Source: Cryptomeria japonica | Taxonomy: Eukaryota; Streptophyta; Pinopsida; Cupressales; Cupressaceae | DNA: 64,000 nt | Direction: 5' to 3' | Assembly (NCBI RefSeq): GCF_030272615.1 | Contig: NC_081410.1 | Span: 112,151,433-112,215,432 of the forward strand | Part shown: piece after piece, positions 34,226-45,310 of the stretch | Layout of the letters: each line of letters starts with the position of its first letter | Position numbering within the stretch: position 1 is the first letter of the stretch | Notes under the pieces: generated by a model | Seen by the model: the letters and a program-made list of their open reading frames with translations, nothing else | Database searches by the model: none | Told to the model about the DNA's origin: nothing | Made by a program: the position numbers and the translations under genes

Positions 34226-37200
34226 CTAGTTCCCAACAGGAGGGGCAATCATCCCTAACTTCTCTCTCAGATATACAAATGTCTTTGCAAGCAAAGGCTT
34301 AGTGAAGATATATGCAATATGTTCCTTTGTAGAGACATACTCCAATTTGACTTCCTTATCACCGACTTTCTCTCTCAAATAATGAAACTTGATTGATACA
34401 TGTTTTGTCTTAGAATGAAACACATGATTCTTAGAAATATTGATAGCACTAGAATTATCACAATATATGATAGTAGGCTCATTATAAACAACTACAATAT
34501 CCTTCAACATCTGCTTCATCCAAACAACCGGAGTATAGTTTCTAGTAGCAACAATGTATTAAGCTTCTGTAGTAGATAAAGAAATATCATCGATTTATTT
34601 CTTACTTGTCCAAGAAACCAACTTCTTTCCCAAAAAGAATGCTCCACCGGTAGTGCTTTTCCAGTCATCAACATCACCTGCTCAATCAACATCAGTATAC
34701 ATATTTAAAGTGAAATCATCTTCCTTTGGATACCATAGACCATAAACAACTGTTCCCTTCAAATATCTGAATATCCTCTTCACAACAATAACACGACTTT
34801 CCTTAGGATCAACCTGAAATCTTGCAACAAGACATGCAACATTCATATTGTTAGGTCTAGTATGAGTCAAATATATCACTCCACCAATCATAGATCTATA
34901 CAAGGTATAGTTACCCTTCAAAGATTCATCATCTTTTGTCATCTTACATCTAGTCACCATAGGAGTTCCAATAGGTTTGGAATCATCTAACCCAAACTTC
35001 TTCAACAATTTATTCACATACTTAGATTGAGATATGAAAATGCCTTTGTCAATCTGTGTAATTTGCAATCCCAGAAAGAAATTCATCTCACCTATGATAG
35101 ACATCTCAAATTCTTTTTGCATATCATCAACAAACTTCTTACTCAAATCATTATCTCCTCAAAAAATATGTCATCAACAAAGACTGAACAATAATAAAAC
35201 AATTATTATTATCAATCTTGGAGTACAAATTTCTATCAACAGTAGCTTTACAGAATCCCAATTTCATCAAATACCCGTGCAATCTAGCATACTAGGCTCT
35301 AGGGGCTTGTTTCAGTCCATACAATGCTTTCTTCAATCTGCATACCATGTCTTCTTCATCTGTCAATGAAAATCTATCCGGTTGCATAATGTAGACTTCC
35401 TCTTCCAACTCACCATTCAAAAAGGCTAACTTCACATCCATCTGATATACCTTGAATTTCTTATGATCAACATATGCAATAAATAATCTAACAACTTCAA
35501 TTCTAGCTACCAGAGAAAAAATATCCTTAAAATTAATACCTTTCATTTGTGAATATCCCTTACATACCAGTTTAGCTTTGTTTCTAATAACCTATCCATC
35601 TTCATTCAACTTATTCTAGAACACTCATTTAGTACCAATCACATTCTTGTCTTTAGGTCTCAGAAAAAGTTCCCATGTTTTGTCCTTTTCAATCCGATCT
35701 AACTCTTCTTCCATAGCTTTTACCCAATTTTCAGCTTTACAAGCTTCAACAATATCTTTAGGCTCAATTTTAGAAATCAAACATGTCTCTTCAACAACAA
35801 TCCTTCTCCTAGTCATTAGACCTTTATTCTTATCACCAATAATCTGATTTTTTGAATGATTTATTCTTACATACCTCAGGGTCTTCTGATTATTCTATTT
35901 TTCAGGCTCTTGAACTTCTTCACCGATAATAGCATCAACATTTACCATTTCTATCTCTACCAGATCATTCTGCTTCATGTTTGAATTCTGCACTTGCTTT
36001 GTAGTAATATCTTGATCATCAGACTCATATCCGCATGCTCTCATTTGCTTCTCGTGATTCTCATCAACTTTCACATTTGCACTTTCGACTATCTTTCTCA
36101 GTCTCTTGTTGTAACACCGGTAGTCTTTTCTCTTAATAGAATATCCCAAAAAGATTCCTTTATCACATCTTGCATCAAATTTACCTATATCCTCATCTCT
36201 TTTGATATAACATTTTCTTCCAAAGATTCTAAAATATCTAACTGTAGGAACATGACCAAACCATAGCTCATAAGGGGTCTTACCAGAATCACCTTTTATA
36301 TGCACCCAATTGAATATGTATACATTAGTTCTACCAACTTCTTTCTAGTAGATATGCAAAACAGTTCCTTCAATCAACATGGTTCTAGCAACATCCAAAT
36401 CTGTTCTGTTCTTCCGTTCAACATCTCCATTCTGCTGAGGGGTTCTTAGAACAGATAACTTTCTCCCGATTCCATGCTCTTCGCAAAAAGAATTAAACTC
36501 ACTGGAGGTGAATTCTCCACCTCTGTCAGACCTCAGACACTTCAGCTTCAATCCAGTCTCTGTTTTCACTCTAGCTTTGAATATTTTGAACTTCTCGAGT
36601 GCTTCAAATTTCTCCCTTAGAGAAGTGACCCACATAATCCTAGAACAGTCATCAATCAACAACATAAAGTATCGATCTCCCTGCAAGCTTCTCACTCTAG
36701 AAGGTCCACATAAATCAATATGCACAAGATCTAATAATCCATTAGATGTATACAATTTTCTCTTGAATGAAATTCTTGTTTGCTTTCCCAATTGACATTC
36801 TTTACATACTGGATTAGTAGGCTTTACTATCTTAGGCAAATCTCTAACAACTTGAGTAGAACTCATCCTAATCATGTAGTCAAAGTTAACATGACACATT
36901 ATCCTATACCACAACCAACTCTCATCAATTTGAGCAATCAAACAACTTTTCTCACCAACATTTAGATGAAAGATATTACCTTTAGTTTTAATACTTGAAG
37001 CAATCTCTATACTGGAGCTATTCAAGATCTTACATTTCCCATTCTTAAATTTAAAATCATATCCCTTATCAACCATTTGTCCAACACTCAAAAAATTATG
37101 CTTCAAACCTTTAACATATAAAACATCATCAGTATTATGCTTACCATTAAGAGAAATAAAACCTCTACCATGGATTACACAAGCTTTATTATCTCCAAAT

Positions 37201-38379
37201 CTCACTACACCACCATCATACTTCTCCATATTCATAAATTTACCTCTATCGCCAGTCATATGATGTGAACAACCACTGTCAATCACCCATTCATCTTTCT
37301 CATCAATCTTAGCAACTAAAGCTTTCTCTTCAACAATATAGCTTGTAGAATCAACATATGATAGCATTGAACACAAATTCATCTTAACAATTCCCTTTCT
37401 TAGACTCTTCATCAGTCACATCTTCATCAACAACATAATAACATTTATTTTGATATCTATACTTCTGGTTAGGCTTGTAAGGCTTATCACATTTTGACAC
37501 TTTCTCAGCTCTTTCAGGACATCTAGAAGTAAAATGACCAATCTTATTGCATGAAAAACATTTCAAAGGTAACTTCCCTTCATACTTACCAACTCCCTTA
37601 GGCAATCTTCTGGCAATAAGTGCTTCAATCTCTTCCAATTATCTTTCCTTTTCTTCCATCTCTCTAATTTCTCTTTCATATACAAAAACCCTAGTTTAAT
37701 TTTCTCCCAAATCATACTCCTGCTTCTCGGATACAATTGCTTTAAATGCAATCTCAGTTTTGCCATGTGATTCACCAAGTTCGCTCAACTCAAATACAAC
37801 AAGCTTACCAACCAGCATATCTCTTGTCATAGTCCAGATCTCATCAATATCAACAACTTTATGTTTATAAGGAAGAGGCAAAGATCTCAACACTTTAGCC
37901 ACATTCTCATCTTCTTCAAGGACTCCACCGACACATCTGATGTTAAGAACAAGATCATTCACTTTCGCCATAAAGGATGTAATATTCTCATCTTCTCTCA
38001 TTCTCAGCAACTCATATTTTTCTTTTAAGCTCTGCAATTTAGCAACTTACACATGTTTATCTCCTTCATAGAAGGTTTCAAGCTTCACCCAAATATTATG
38101 TGCAGTCTACAATCCCATCACATTAGTCATATCTACATCAGTCAGGTCACTCAAAAATGCTTCCTTAGCTCTAATATTACTTTCAACATCCTTGATCTCA
38201 ACTGTAGTAACATGACCATTCAGAGGAACAATGTATGCAATCTTTGTAATCTTCAAATAATCTTCTCCAAGACAGTTCAAGTGAACTTCCATCAAGTGCT
38301 TCCATATAGAATAATTAGTTCCATCAAATCTCGGACTCTCATTCTTGAAAATAACAACTCCCATCCCGGATCTCCTCAA
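34226..38379 (-). pseudogene. Copia gag-pol, degenerate
   Basis: Domains in minus-strand order follow. Gag has FDGTNYSIWKHLMEVHL (about 38330) and a UBN2 region with MREDENITSFMAKVNDLV. The zinc knuckle is CFSCNKIGHFTSRC (about 37560). The protease is WVIDSGCSHHMTGD with intact DSG (37290). GAG-pre-integrase precedes integrase, with HIDLCGP, SDRGGEF and QQNGDVERKNRT keeping the DDE residues (36720-36400). Reverse transcriptase is MDVKLAFLNGELEEEVYIMQ (35430) with FVDD in place of YVDD at 35181-35170. RNase H is IIYCDNSSAI and KHVSIKFHYLREKV. The integrase-before-RT order identifies Ty1/copia. Frames are broken by several stops and shifts, so no full polyprotein can be made. Confidence 0.9.
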
Positions 38380-38397
38380 GCGATCAATCTCCTTCTA

Positions 38398-38406
38398 CTG
38401 ATACCA
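38398..38406 (-). promoter_or_regulatory. Primer binding site of the copia element
   Basis: TGGTATCAG on the minus strand lies two bases from the inner end of the 5' LTR at 38409, matching the 3' end of initiator tRNA-Met over nine bases. Confidence 0.8.
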
Positions 38407-38408
38407 AT

Positions 38409-40655
38409 TGTTGATAGCAGGGCAGCAACAATGCAGGAAAACTGAGAGGGGGGGGTTTCAAAACAGTTTTCACCAAACTCAACCAAATTAATCACAAGTT
38501 CAGATCTGATTAATAAAAATAGTAAAAAAGATAAGCACCACATCAACAACACATGTAACACATGGATTTTTGATGTGGAAAACCCAGTTAAGGGAAAACC
38601 ACGGTGGGAACCTACCCACAATAAGATGATACTCTGCAGTAGTATGTGTAAATATTATAATGGGGAATGCACATTCATTCAGGCACATTGCCTAGAGCTC
38701 ACTGCTAAAAAACAAGAAGGGCTACAACCCCGAGGAAGGCTCATTGCCTTACAAAGATCGGACAACAATCCAAATTACATGAACTGAAAGAATAGCATCT
38801 CCGAATTCTCAATTACAGTTCCGATTAAGCACACTGTCTGCACAATAACTCTTATCTACTCTTCCACACTTCCGAATGATAAATTCACTTGTTCGCACAT
38901 ACAATATAATCTCAGATCATAAACACAATTTTAGACATATAAGTAATATGATTACATCACCTATTTATATAATTCATCAACCTTACCCTCAAGGTCGGCT
39001 CAACACATAAGACCTATTTACAAGATTACATCACACGATACATAAATCCTCAACCAGACCAATACAATGTCGACAAGGATATAGCATGGACCCAAATCAA
39101 ATCCTCAAACATGCTACACCATCAAATAATTCACCAAGATCATCCGCAACACACTACACCACCAAATATGTCGCATAACATGGAGAATACCACTAGACCA
39201 ATAAAATCTTCAATAACGCACACCACAATCAACGTGGACCACCAAAACGAATAGAACACGATCAAAGAACATCAACAAGCAATATCAATTCCACCGCAAT
39301 CATTGCGACAACTCGAATAACAAGATTTAGTTGGAATCAAGGATCATTGAGAGGGGGGGGGTGAATTAGTGATCTACTGGTTGCCAAATTTTTAGACTTA
39401 ACTTTAAACCACTGGAAGCGTAAACATGAAACTGAAATGTAGGAACATAAAACAATCAAGCACAAAATCATAATACCAAATATTTACGTGGAAATCCAAA
39501 TGGGAAAAACCACAGTGGGATTTGAACCCATAATATTATTCCACTATAGCCAGTAGCAAAACAATATTACAATATGATGAGGCATTCAGGCACACTGCCT
39601 AGAGCTCACTGCTCAAATACAATAAGGGCTACAACCCTGGAAGGCTCACTGCCTTACTGATTAATTATAATGATGAATTACAACAAAATTAACTCCAAAA
39701 TAGCATTTGCAATGCTTGGATGAGTTCTGATTAAGTGCCAAATATACCGACTGAATCACCTCTACTATTCTGCTCTATTCTTCCTCGTTCTCTATCTCAT
39801 TCAGCTACTGGATCAAGAATGCACAAGTGAAACTGCACCAAAATGGATTCTTGATCACCACTTATTCACATATAATCATATCAATCACCAAAAAGATCAT
39901 CTACACCAGTCCTAAATATCCGCAATCACAAAATAGATCATTTACCATGTCGGCCTGCTAATGTAATGTGTAGTCATAAGTCAGATAGACCAGATCACCA
40001 AAGATAAATGCGGATCACCAAAACAATAATAAGATGATGTCTCTATGTCAGCCCAATCATCCCAAACATGATTCAATACACCGCAATCAGCGGAAAGCTT
40101 CCAGACCAAAACTACTTTGACCAATCTTGAAATACCAGTTAACTGGCTACCAGATCGAATCTCCATGAAGAGTTTCCATCAATGACAATCGTAAACCATC
40201 AGAAGCCACTAGATGAGTGTTAATTACCAACATATTCATCATTACTACATCACCAGAGCTCAAGAACAAAAAAATGACAAACTAAAAGATATGCTTGCGA
40301 AGTTCCAAATCATGAACTATCCGATTCGAGGACACACATGAACGTCCCAAACACTGTCCAAAATCCACAAGTCAAGATATAATCATTCCAGAGCAATATG
40401 GATCAACTCTGTAACACAAAATATTGAAAAACAAGTCCACATACCGGACCACATAACTTGACCAGATAAACTCATAGCATCATGAAACTCATAGTGAATT
40501 AACTATAGTTAGGTATCTCAAAACCCATTAAATCGCATCAGCACATGTGCAACAGATCACCAAAACAACTCTCTGCAATAAACCATTTCTCTACAACATA
40601 GGAATATGTTGACATGAATGACAACAACATATCCCAACAACTCTAATATCCAACA
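38409..40655 (-). repeat. 5' LTR of the copia element, with nested solo LTR
   Basis: LTR sequence 38409-39327 and 40233-40655 aligns with the left LTR, and the intervening 0.9 kb is absent from the left copy. The G-run motif near 38448 is followed by altered sequence relative to the left copy. Confidence 0.85.
39328..40232 (-). mobile_element. Solo LTR of a related copia family
   Basis: The left LTR shows the empty site (CAAGATTCATCATT). Here about 900 bases are inserted, reading on the minus strand from TTGGTAATTAACACTC to CCTTGATTCCAAC, with near-matching flanks AGATT and ATATT. Internal blocks (GAGAGGGGGGGGGTGAATTA, AAAACCACAGTGGGA and CACACTGCCTAGAGCTCACT) are diverged versions of host LTR blocks, so it belongs to a sister LTR family. 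Exact ends are uncertain by a few bases. Confidence 0.7.
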
Positions 40656-40660
40656 CAACC

Positions 40661-43420
40661 ATCCCTCCAACTTTGTTAAATTGCTCACATACATCTGACC
40701 CAGTCAGGTGCATAATACGTGGCGAGTGAGAGTATTGATCTTGAAACAATCTCAACAACAAAAATACAAAGTGGAAAGAAATTTTCACATCTTGATATGC
40801 CTCTTTGCTAATGAAATTTATGTTGACATTATTATTAGATTCTTTTCATGGCCAACATAACTATAACATGAAGAAATGATGAATCCGTGAAACATTTCAC
40901 ACTCTTTCCCAAAGAGAAACTCTGAGACATAAAAATGTCAATGTAGTCAACAACAATAATTAGATATATCTCTATTCCTAGTGTCTTCTCTATTGTTCCA
41001 CTGGATGTACTTCCCATCTCTTTCAAACACCTCGAACATGCCTTGAAGCAGTGTGCTATGCCGAACCCCAATTCTATCAATCTATCCTCTCCATATCTTC
41101 ACTTTTAAGCTTGTGATCATCCACTTTAAAAGTGTTCTAAAACAACTTAACATGCTTAAAACTTACCAGATCTTCTCCTAAAATCATATCTCCTTGACTG
41201 CAAAATAAAGGACTCACTAGCTTTTTACCGTTATGGATTTAGTCTTGGTCATGCAATCCTATTACATTGCAACCATTGGACAACCCACTTAGTGTCCACC
41301 CTTCCTAAGGATCTTTATATCAAATACCTTATGTGGAACAATAGTACATCAACATAAGTTGTCTTCTTCTACTATCCCCATTTGAGGAATGACCAACAAT
41401 AGGTCCCAAATTATTTTTCACATCTCTTCCATAAAAAATCTCTTTTTCCATTGTTGACGAACAAAATTTACATTGAACCTATTGCATGTGGGGGAGGCGA
41501 AGGAGAAAGAGTGAGCATCCACAACCAAATGAGGAAGATTTTCATGTAAAGGGTTTGTAATAATAACATGCGCATAATGGCCAATAACATTGTTCTAAAA
41601 ATAATTTGTTAAGATATCATAGCCTACAACTCCCTCACCAACTATCACCATGAAATGTAATTGACATTGATTTTCTTCTTTATTACCACAAAAACCCACC
41701 AATTTATCACTTTTTGAGCTACCCACCTAACATACTTTTTCATAATAGTTTCATTTTAACAAGGTACATAGGAATTGGGCCATCGATACCATGTTTGGTT
41801 TTATAAGAAGCATACACTTCTCCTACTACCTCAAAAATGTAGTCGTGCTCCTCCAGGATGTATACCAATGACTTTCTAACTTTTCTCAAAGTTGTAGAAA
41901 TTAAAGGGCCATCCAAATTAAAGCTAATAAGGCTATGTAATCTTAAACCTCCCCATAACTAGATCATCTCATAATGGGATTTATTGGATTTACTATACCT
42001 TTTCCCTGCCTTCTAATGCATCAGGTTGTGAAAGATATCCTTGACAAAACCCCAAACTGCATCTTTACCTTGTAATTTTCCTTCTTTATGTGCCTCACAC
42101 ACATCCTTGCAAAACCTAAATCATCCTTCCTTTCTGTCGATTCAAACAACTTCTCCTTTAGGGATCTCATTATATTAGAGAGTATAACAACCTTTGTCTT
42201 TTCCTACCAACAAGCTCGCATTGTTGATCTTTGACTAGTATTTGAATCCCTAGAAACTATTTTGAGTTCATTTTGAGTCAAATAATCTAGTCTTCTCCCT
42301 CTCACTGTATCCCTCTCATGTATTTTATTGGAACACCTTGATTCATGATATAAACAGACCCTAAAGTTATCACATTTTGGAATCATCTTACAAAAGCTCG
42401 ATGCCAATGATTCAAATGGGATCCTTCTCTCAGAAGCCCTCTTGCAATGAATATGCCTATATGTGCCATCAATATGATATTCATTACCCTCATAACATAT
42501 CATCATCTTGGTAAGCTTCTCTATGGCCCATAATTATACACCCCTTTGATCATCCATTGGGACCTTTGTGTCTAATCTCTCCCTATTTCTATTAATATAG
42601 GAATAGTAATACCCCCAATATTGTGACATAAATTGTGATGAATGACTGTTAATAAGAGTGTAATAAGATGATAACACAACTAATGTAGAAATCCCAAAAG
42701 ATCATATTAAAAATAAATTTAAAGTTCTTTAGTTAACACACCTGAAGTAGAAGAATCTCCACTTGTAGAACCCCTATGTAATATAGATGGTGATGATGGG
42801 ACCAAGAACCTAGTCAAAATTTGTTGGGACTTATCATTGGTAGGATTCTTGGGTCTCTTGGCTTTACCACTCTTTAAAACAATTATATCATGTGAAGCCT
42901 CATTTGTAGTAGTGGTGTGCTTCTTTGATTTCATGTGTTCATTTAGAGAACCGACAATATTACCACATGTTGGCACCAAACAAAACCATTAATTACATTG
43001 TGTACATTCCACTCTTACTTTTTTCTTATCCTCATAGCTTGAAAGTGTTGCTTCCACCACCTTGAACAAATTAGGATATTGTGTCTTGTTGAAATCATCT
43101 AGAATTTTAATTGCTTGATCAATCTCAAATCGATCTCTAATCATTCTTGTCTACTTTTCTATGCTACTTGAATAATTTTCATCATTTCCCTCCATTAAAA
43201 TGTGATGTTGGCGGAGCATTGTTTTCATATAATTGTTTCTAAAGTTACGAATTGTTCACGGTGCCATGGATACTTCCCCTGTTCCATGATCAATGCCACA
43301 ACTTTCACAATGAATCTTTATTTTAGGTTCTCCCTTTTCTGAATATACTTTGAGAGTAAGCTTCTCCTTGACAAATTCTTCCATTAAACTATTCACTTTT
43401 TGATCCAACATGCCAATACA
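40661..43420 (-). pseudogene. N-terminal and middle part of an unrecognised zinc-finger-like protein
   Basis: The minus-strand frames read from about 43420: SLMEEFVKEKLTLKVYSEKG, KIKIHCESCGIDHGTGEVSM, IRDRFEIDQAIKILDDFNKT and YPNLFKVVEATLSSYEDKKK. A Cys/His cluster follows (CTQC, then TCGNIVGSLNEHMKSKKH, near 42960), then a Ser-rich linker, CKMIPKCDNFRVCLYHESRC (about 42380), FARMCVRHIKKE (42120), GPIVGHSSNGDSRRRQ (about 41400), TIEKTLGIEIYLIIVVDYI (about 40990) and LTGSDVCEQFNKVGGM (40690). Internal stops are few and mostly TAG or TGA for expected CAG or TGG. The layout (zinc fingers first, then a large conserved body) would suit a DNA transposase or a domesticated one, but I cannot name the family. 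Confidence 0.5.
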
Positions 43421-43954
43421 TTAGGATCAATAACTATGCTTTCTTCCACTAACTCAGACCGATCTCCAACTCTTAGCTATTTATGCATACCTTCCTCCAC
43501 ATTCTCTCTATTGTTTTCAGGGTTTGGTGTACTTTCCACTATATTTGATTCCAGTGTTTCAAACTCTAATGTGCCATGTTTCCTCTTAATGCCTATAAGT
43601 GTTGTTGTAGCTTTCCTTTTTTGTTCTTGCTTTATATATAAGGGATTCCCAAGTCCATTGATAAAATAGAAAGGATATTCATGAGTTCATCATCCACAAT
43701 TTCATGACGAATATCAACAATTGTAAATTTTTTTCGACAAATGCCTATGCCAACAACAAAATTTTCTTCACTGGTAACAATGACATATTACATATCCACC
43801 ATTGGAGCCATCTGCATTTCAATCCACATGTAGCTATGAATTGGTTAAGTAATGGACTCGAACCTAAGGGGAATTGAACTAGGCACTTGCTTGCACAAAA
43901 CTACCCAAATGGTCATCAACATTGGTGATAACCAGTTGAGATAGCCCTTGGGAT

Positions 43955-43995
43955 TCTTGTGTGTGTGTGTGCATGCATGCGCGTGCGCATGTGTT
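43955..43995. repeat. GT/GC alternating purine-pyrimidine tract
   Basis: GTGTGTGTGTGCATGCATGC followed by GCGTGCGCATGTG is a perfectly alternating run capable of Z-DNA. Confidence 0.8.
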
Positions 43996-44149
43996 ATTGT
44001 GTAATTGTAGTTAACACATTTCAAACAACATAAAAGAGAATGATTGCAATTAACACAATTCATTGACAGAAGCTACATGCCATCTAGAAATGAGAGAAAT
44101 TATACTCTTTACAACAACAAAATAGTAGCAAACTAAAGAGTTATGTTGT

Positions 44150-45310
44150 TGTCAACATTTTCTAGATCATGCTTTATTGGGGATAGGGAGACGTGGCCAG
44201 GGTGTGATGAGATCTTAGTAGAGGATTGAGGGGCAATGAGTAACCCACCTTGGGTTGGGGTCGGTTAATTGATGGATGTGATGGAACTAGAGAATGAGGC
44301 AAACCCTTATCTCTCACATGTCTTGACTAAAAAAATAGAGGAATCTCCCAGGATAGAAAAAGCATGGTTTTGTCACGTTAGGTGAACATAGGAAGTTCAG
44401 TGGCAACGTACCTCTAGGATAAGCCCTGAGATGGCATCATGATGAACTCCTATAAGACAAGGTGATACAATAGGAAACCAACCACGACCTCTTCGAGTAG
44501 AGATATTCATATTTTGATGGTCAAATTTTAGATTGGTAAAAGAGAAACATGGAACAAATCAGGAGGCGATTCCAATAAAATCTTACATGCACATTTATGT
44601 GGATAGTCTTGGCATCGTAGAGAGAGGTGGGATTCTATTTATAGAAAACCAATTCCATCTCTTATTCAAGCCCTTGAGAAAAAATGGTAGAATCCTTTGG
44701 AGTAATATGCAGGTGTGCATGTTTGAACTCAGTTGTAGAATCAATGGAGGAGAAGGTGTATCAATTGTTTCAGTAGGGAAATGAGGAAAAAAATAGGCCA
44801 TAATCAAGATCCTTGGCCCAGATTTTTGGTCAAAAGGCCATGTGCATGATGGAGTAGTGTATGCAAATTTATTTGCCCCCATCATGTAGATATTGGGATA
44901 TGCTCTAAATGTGAATGCGATAGTGAGATGCACAGTTAGGGAGGAGAACATCTCAAGCATTATGATGACCTTGGACCAATTGGATATGGTGCCTATGTCT
45001 TAGGTGATGATGGGCTTTTTTGATTTAAATTTTGAGGGCAAGAAGACCAAAATGCTAAAGGCATGGAAGCTGTATAGGAAGGAAGTGGGGAAACTATACT
45101 CGCTGAACAATTTTTCAACATTCATGGAGGAAAATAAAGATTTGCTCCCATAAGAAACTATAGAGAGATTGAAAGTAATTGGGGATAACATTGGTTATCT
45201 CTACCACTAATGTACTTCTGGCTATGTAATCTTGTTTTTTGAATCAATAGAAAGGGTACTGGCCCTTACTAGCAGACTTATCCAAAACAAAAAAATAGAT
45301 CTAGTTTTGT
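44150..45310 (+). other. Unrecognised decayed coding-like sequence with LINE-like tail
   Basis: Plus-strand frames include MDVMELENEANPYLSHVLTK (about 44275), HIYVDSLGIVERGGILFIEN (44590), IIKILGPDFWSKGHVHDGVV and ALNVNAIVRCTVREENIS (44910), with several stops. The right end has TTTTGAATCAATAGAAAGGG and then an A-rich run, resembling plant LINE 3' ends. I do not recognise a domain, so the element class is a guess. Confidence 0.35.

Larger units (their letters stand above)
30295..40655 (-). mobile_element. Copia LTR retrotransposon with nested insertions
   Basis: The element is bounded by TGTTGATAG at the left and CCAACA at the right, with a perfect 5-base target duplication CAACC (30290-30294 and 40656-40660). 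LTRs are 30295-33878 and 38409-40655 before removing nested elements; without them the left LTR is about 1.36 kb. A primer site (TGGTATCAG, minus, 38398-38406), a polypurine tract and a degenerate gag-pol lie between. LTR divergence is roughly 10% over the first 270 bases by eye, so this is an old insertion. Confidence 0.9.
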
